From: Ruminococcus sp.
GTDB lineage: Bacteria; Bacillota; Clostridia; Oscillospirales; Acutalibacteraceae
Length of the DNA stretch: 39,311 nt
NCBI GenBank assembly: GCA_017473955.1
Contig: JAFUIK010000001.1
Location: 1-39,311, forward strand
Direction of reading: 5' to 3'
Shown here: piece after piece, positions 37,284-39,311 of the stretch
Position numbering within the stretch: the first letter of the stretch is position 1
How the letters are laid out: every line of letters begins with the position of its first letter
Notes under the pieces: model-generated
The model's input: the letters and a program-made list of their open reading frames with translations, nothing else
Databases searched by the model: none
What the model was told of the DNA's origin: nothing
Translations under genes and position numbers: made by a program

Positions 37284-38183
37284 ATGAACATTAAAACAGA
37301 ACGACTATATATAACAAACTTTACGGCTGATATGGCTGAAAGTGTCCACAAAAATTCTCTCGATGAAGATAATCGTCGCTTTGTTCCTGACGAGGTTTTC
37401 GAAACCATCGAAGATGCAAAAGAAACGATTGAGTTTTTGATGAGTGTTTACGAAAATGGCGACGGTCCGCTTGTATACCCTGTATTACTTAATGATGGCA
37501 CTAACATTGGTTATGTTCAGGCTGTGCCGCTTGAAAATAATGAGTGGGAGATAGGCTACCACATCGGAAAAGACTATACAAAGAAAGGCTATGCCACCGA
37601 AGCGGTCAAAGCATTTTTGCCTGTAATTATGACTAAGCTCTCGATTACAAAAATGACGGGAATTTGTCTTAGCGAGAACAAGGGCTCTGTTAAGGTTATG
37701 GAGAAAGCAGGATTTGTAAAAGACTTTGAGGGACTTGGCAACTATCAGGGTGAGCAGAAAAATATTTGCAAGTTTACGTACTATATGTCCCCACAACAGG
37801 TGGTTGTTAAGTTTTTTGAGGACGGATACACAAACAAAAACTACGATTTTATAATGGAGTGCGTTTCAAACGATTACATCGACCATAGCCCTGCTGGGGC
37901 AAGAAGTAACGCTGATGCTGTGAGCATCTTAAAAATTGTAGCTTCGCAGTTTTCAGACCTCAAAGTCACTGTGTTAGACGTGTTTTCTCAGTATGATATG
38001 GTTGCTACTCGTATTCGCTATGACGGAGTGCACACAGGTGAATGTATGGGAATAGCTCCTACAGGTAAGCCAATAAGCTTCGAAGCACTGGAAAACTTCA
38101 AGGTGGTAAACGGAAAGATTGTTGAATCCTGGGGTTACTGGCCTGATAAGGAAATCGAAGCAAAGCTAAAAGGAGAGATATAA
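37284..38183 (+). CDS. GNAT acetyltransferase fused to a SnoaL-like domain
   Basis: A 299-residue, two-domain cytosolic protein. Residues 1-170 form a RimJ/RimL-type GNAT domain: TERLYITNFTADMAESVH, GYHIGKDYTKKGYATEAVKA with the acetyl-CoA loop, and ENKGSVKVMEKAGFV. Residues 175-299 form a SnoaL/NTF2-like cone: VVVKFFEDGYTNKNYDFIME, CVSNDYIDHSP, GECMGIAPTGKPISFEALEN and KIVESWGYWPD. SnoaL domains bind small hydrophobic substrates. GGGAG lies six bases before ATG 37284, so this start is preferred to ATG 37281. It follows the S24/S26 gene by 25 bases and probably shares its transcript. Substrate unknown; the fusion is unusual. Confidence 0.87.
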   Translation: MNIKTERLYITNFTADMAESVHKNSLDEDNRRFVPDEVFETIEDAKETIEFLMSVYENGDGPLVYPVLLNDGTNIGYVQAVPLENNEWEIGYHIGKDYTKKGYATEAVKAFLPVIMTKLSITKMTGICLSENKGSVKVMEKAGFVKDFEGLGNYQGEQKNICKFTYYMSPQQVVVKFFEDGYTNKNYDFIMECVSNDYIDHSPAGARSNADAVSILKIVASQFSDLKVTVLDVFSQYDMVATRIRYDGVHTGECMGIAPTGKPISFEALENFKVVNGKIVESWGYWPDKEIEAKLKGEI

Positions 38184-38222
38184 CACTTTTATTATTGCTA
38201 CCACATAAACTGTAATATACAA

Positions 38223-38272
38223 AAAACTCCCTAAACAGCACTTGCTTAGAGTTGTTTTGGGAGTTTTCTTTT
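38223..38272 (+). terminator. Terminator after the GNAT-SnoaL gene
   Basis: AAAACTCCC 38223-38231 pairs with GGGAGTTTT 38259-38267 with a long inner stem-loop (AAACA/TGTTT), followed by CTTTTG. Confidence 0.85.
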
Positions 38273-38298
38273 GTAAACAAAGTTTAAACAGTAGCTGT

Positions 38299-38332
38299 AA
38301 TTGCATAAAACTATGCAATTTTTAAATCTTTT
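38299..38332 (+). terminator. Hairpin with T-run directly before the phage-like gene
   Basis: AATTGCATA 38299-38307 and TATGCAATT 38312-38320 form a perfect nine-pair stem with an AAAC loop, followed by TTTAAATCTTTTT. Only 13 bases separate it from the ribosome binding site, so a promoter can hardly fit after it. Confidence 0.6.
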
Positions 38333-38357
38333 TCGCCTTTAGGTGAAGGAGGTTTTT

Positions 38358-39311
38358 ATTATTATTACAATCAAATCAAACAGGATTGACGTTCCTTTAG
38401 AAGATTTTTACATCGGCTGTGCCGGTGACAATCTTCGCTCGACAAGACAGTTTGTGCTCGAAAACTCAGTGCACACAAACTGTACTCACAGGTTGTATCT
38501 CACTTTTCTGGATGGCACAACTAACCATCTCGTGCTCGACAGCGAGGTGACAAACGACTCAACAGTTCTTAGATGGACAATTTCAAAAGAACATATTTTT
38601 AAAAGCGGTCTTATAACAGCTCAGATTAAAACTTTCTGTGAGGATGATAGTGTAATCCACACACCACAGTTTTATTTGTACGCGTATGATTCAACGGAGT
38701 ATTCCGAGGGATTTGCAAACGAAAACTCGGAGTTCCTTGAATATGAAAGTAAGCTGAATTCACTTTTAAACGAACTCGAAAAAATGAATTTAGCTTCGTT
38801 CGTAAAAAACGACAGAAAGGTTGCCGGATGTACTCTTTCTACTGATATTACAGTTGATATGCTCTTAAACTCACTGAAAACCTATCCGGTTAGAATATTC
38901 ACTAAAGCACCCACAAAAGATACTATTGGTAAAGTAAATCAGCTCGGTGCTTACATTAATTATGATCCCGTAGCAAAAACATATTCTGCTGATTTGTATT
39001 TGTGCTGTAGCATTACAGCTGAAGGCGGTTGCAATTGGGCTTTTGTTAACAGCACCGCTATTTCGGATGAGCAAATTGCGACAGCTTTGGCTACTTATCT
39101 TGAAGAGCATCCGCTTGATAGCACAGGAGCTGATGGTAAATCGGCTTACGAAGTAGCTGTTGATAACGGCTTTGAGGGTACAGAACAAGAGTGGCTTTTA
39201 AGTTTGAAGGGTGAGAACGGTGCCAATGGCTTAGACGGCAAGGACGGCGAAACTCCTGTTGTAGGTATCGACTATTTCACAGAAAGCGACAAAGCAGACA
39301 TCGTTCAAGCG
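38358..39311 (+). CDS. Phage baseplate/tail-fibre-like protein (3' truncated by window), apparent AUU start
   Basis: At least 318 residues, open to the window edge. The ribosome binding site AAGGAGG (38346-38352) is perfect, but the codons at the right distance are ATT-ATT-ATT (38358-38366); the next in-frame ATG is 430 bases on. A GTG at 38343 lies before the site and is not credible as a start. The N-terminal 140 residues (IKSNRIDVPLEDFYIGCAGD, YLTFLDGTTNHL) resemble BppU-type baseplate proteins. Further on, GADGKSAYEVAVDNGF with GTEQEWLLSLKGENG and GLDGKDGETP are the repeated stalk motifs of tail fibres and surface adhesins of Clostridia. It is probably the edge of a prophage or a domesticated tail protein. 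Confidence 0.7.
   Translation, partial: MIITIKSNRIDVPLEDFYIGCAGDNLRSTRQFVLENSVHTNCTHRLYLTFLDGTTNHLVLDSEVTNDSTVLRWTISKEHIFKSGLITAQIKTFCEDDSVIHTPQFYLYAYDSTEYSEGFANENSEFLEYESKLNSLLNELEKMNLASFVKNDRKVAGCTLSTDITVDMLLNSLKTYPVRIFTKAPTKDTIGKVNQLGAYINYDPVAKTYSADLYLCCSITAEGGCNWAFVNSTAISDEQIATALATYLEEHPLDSTGADGKSAYEVAVDNGFEGTEQEWLLSLKGENGANGLDGKDGETPVVGIDYFTESDKADIVQA

Noticed and set aside
38343..38345. GTG as start of the phage-like gene
   Set aside because: It lies upstream of and inside the AAGGAGG site, which could not serve it, and no other ribosome binding site precedes it.
38871..39188. Minus-strand frame of 105 codons at the right edge
   Set aside because: It overlaps the well-supported phage-like frame, has no start signal and its composition is that of an antisense shadow.

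Overview
The window looks like a chromosomal segment of a low-to-mid GC Gram-positive anaerobe of the class Clostridia, probably a gut Oscillospirales/Ruminococcaceae-type organism. The reasons are a pyruvate:ferredoxin oxidoreductase, consensus -35/-10 promoters with 17-base spacers, GGAGG ribosome binding sites, a T-box leader, a cobalamin riboswitch, group II ECF transporter S components without their energising module, a Firmicutes-type LexA operator and an LCP-family cell-wall ligase. This placement comes from gene content only; no 16S or species marker is present.

Layout. 1-2.3 kb: the C-terminal half of nifJ, cut by the window edge, then a well-folded non-coding region ending in a terminator, then a small acidic EF-hand protein. 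2.3-3.95 kb: a cluster of GC-rich hairpins, then a consensus promoter, a cobalamin riboswitch with attenuator, a DUF4430 lipoprotein and an ECF S component, together a probable corrinoid uptake unit. 4.0-23.3 kb: a nearly complete Wzx/Wzy-type surface glycan locus, all on the plus strand and mostly with overlapping genes. It holds a PglE-like aminotransferase, a PglC-like initiating sugar-phosphate transferase, a PglD/NeuD-like acetyltransferase, four further glycosyltransferases, an EpsG-like polymerase, a LicD-type phosphotransferase, a 1701-residue secreted phosphodiester glycosidase with wall-binding repeats, a Wzx flippase, a fused Wzc-type chain-length regulator/tyrosine kinase, a membrane-anchored surface protein and an LCP ligase.

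23.3-29.1 kb: housekeeping and membrane genes: ribF (minus), an M14 carboxypeptidase, asnB (minus) with an unusual acidic tail, a DUF554 membrane protein and mntP. 29.1-29.65 kb is non-coding and holds a candidate small RNA with its own extended -10 promoter and terminator, followed by a second rod-like inverted-repeat structure. 29.67-31.3 kb: an IreB-like protein and a zinc-ribbon membrane protein. 31.3-33.5 kb: a tryptophan T-box (specifier UGG, UGGC acceptor bulge) controlling an ECF S component and a stand-alone trpB. 33.5-36.6 kb (minus): lexA with its operator on its own -35 box, a zinc-ribbon protein and a MutS-family ATPase. 36.8-39.3 kb: an S24/S26 peptidase-like protein, a GNAT-SnoaL fusion, and at the right edge a phage-baseplate-like gene that seems to start at AUU.

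The most interesting threads are: (i) the glycan locus that combines LicD, which makes phosphodiesters, with a large secreted phosphodiester glycosidase carrying six 76-residue repeats; (ii) the Trp T-box / S component / lone TrpB unit, which could be an indole or tryptophan salvage system; and (iii) several non-coding stretches with nested helices that match no RNA family I can name. All assignments come from reading the sequence; no database search was possible.
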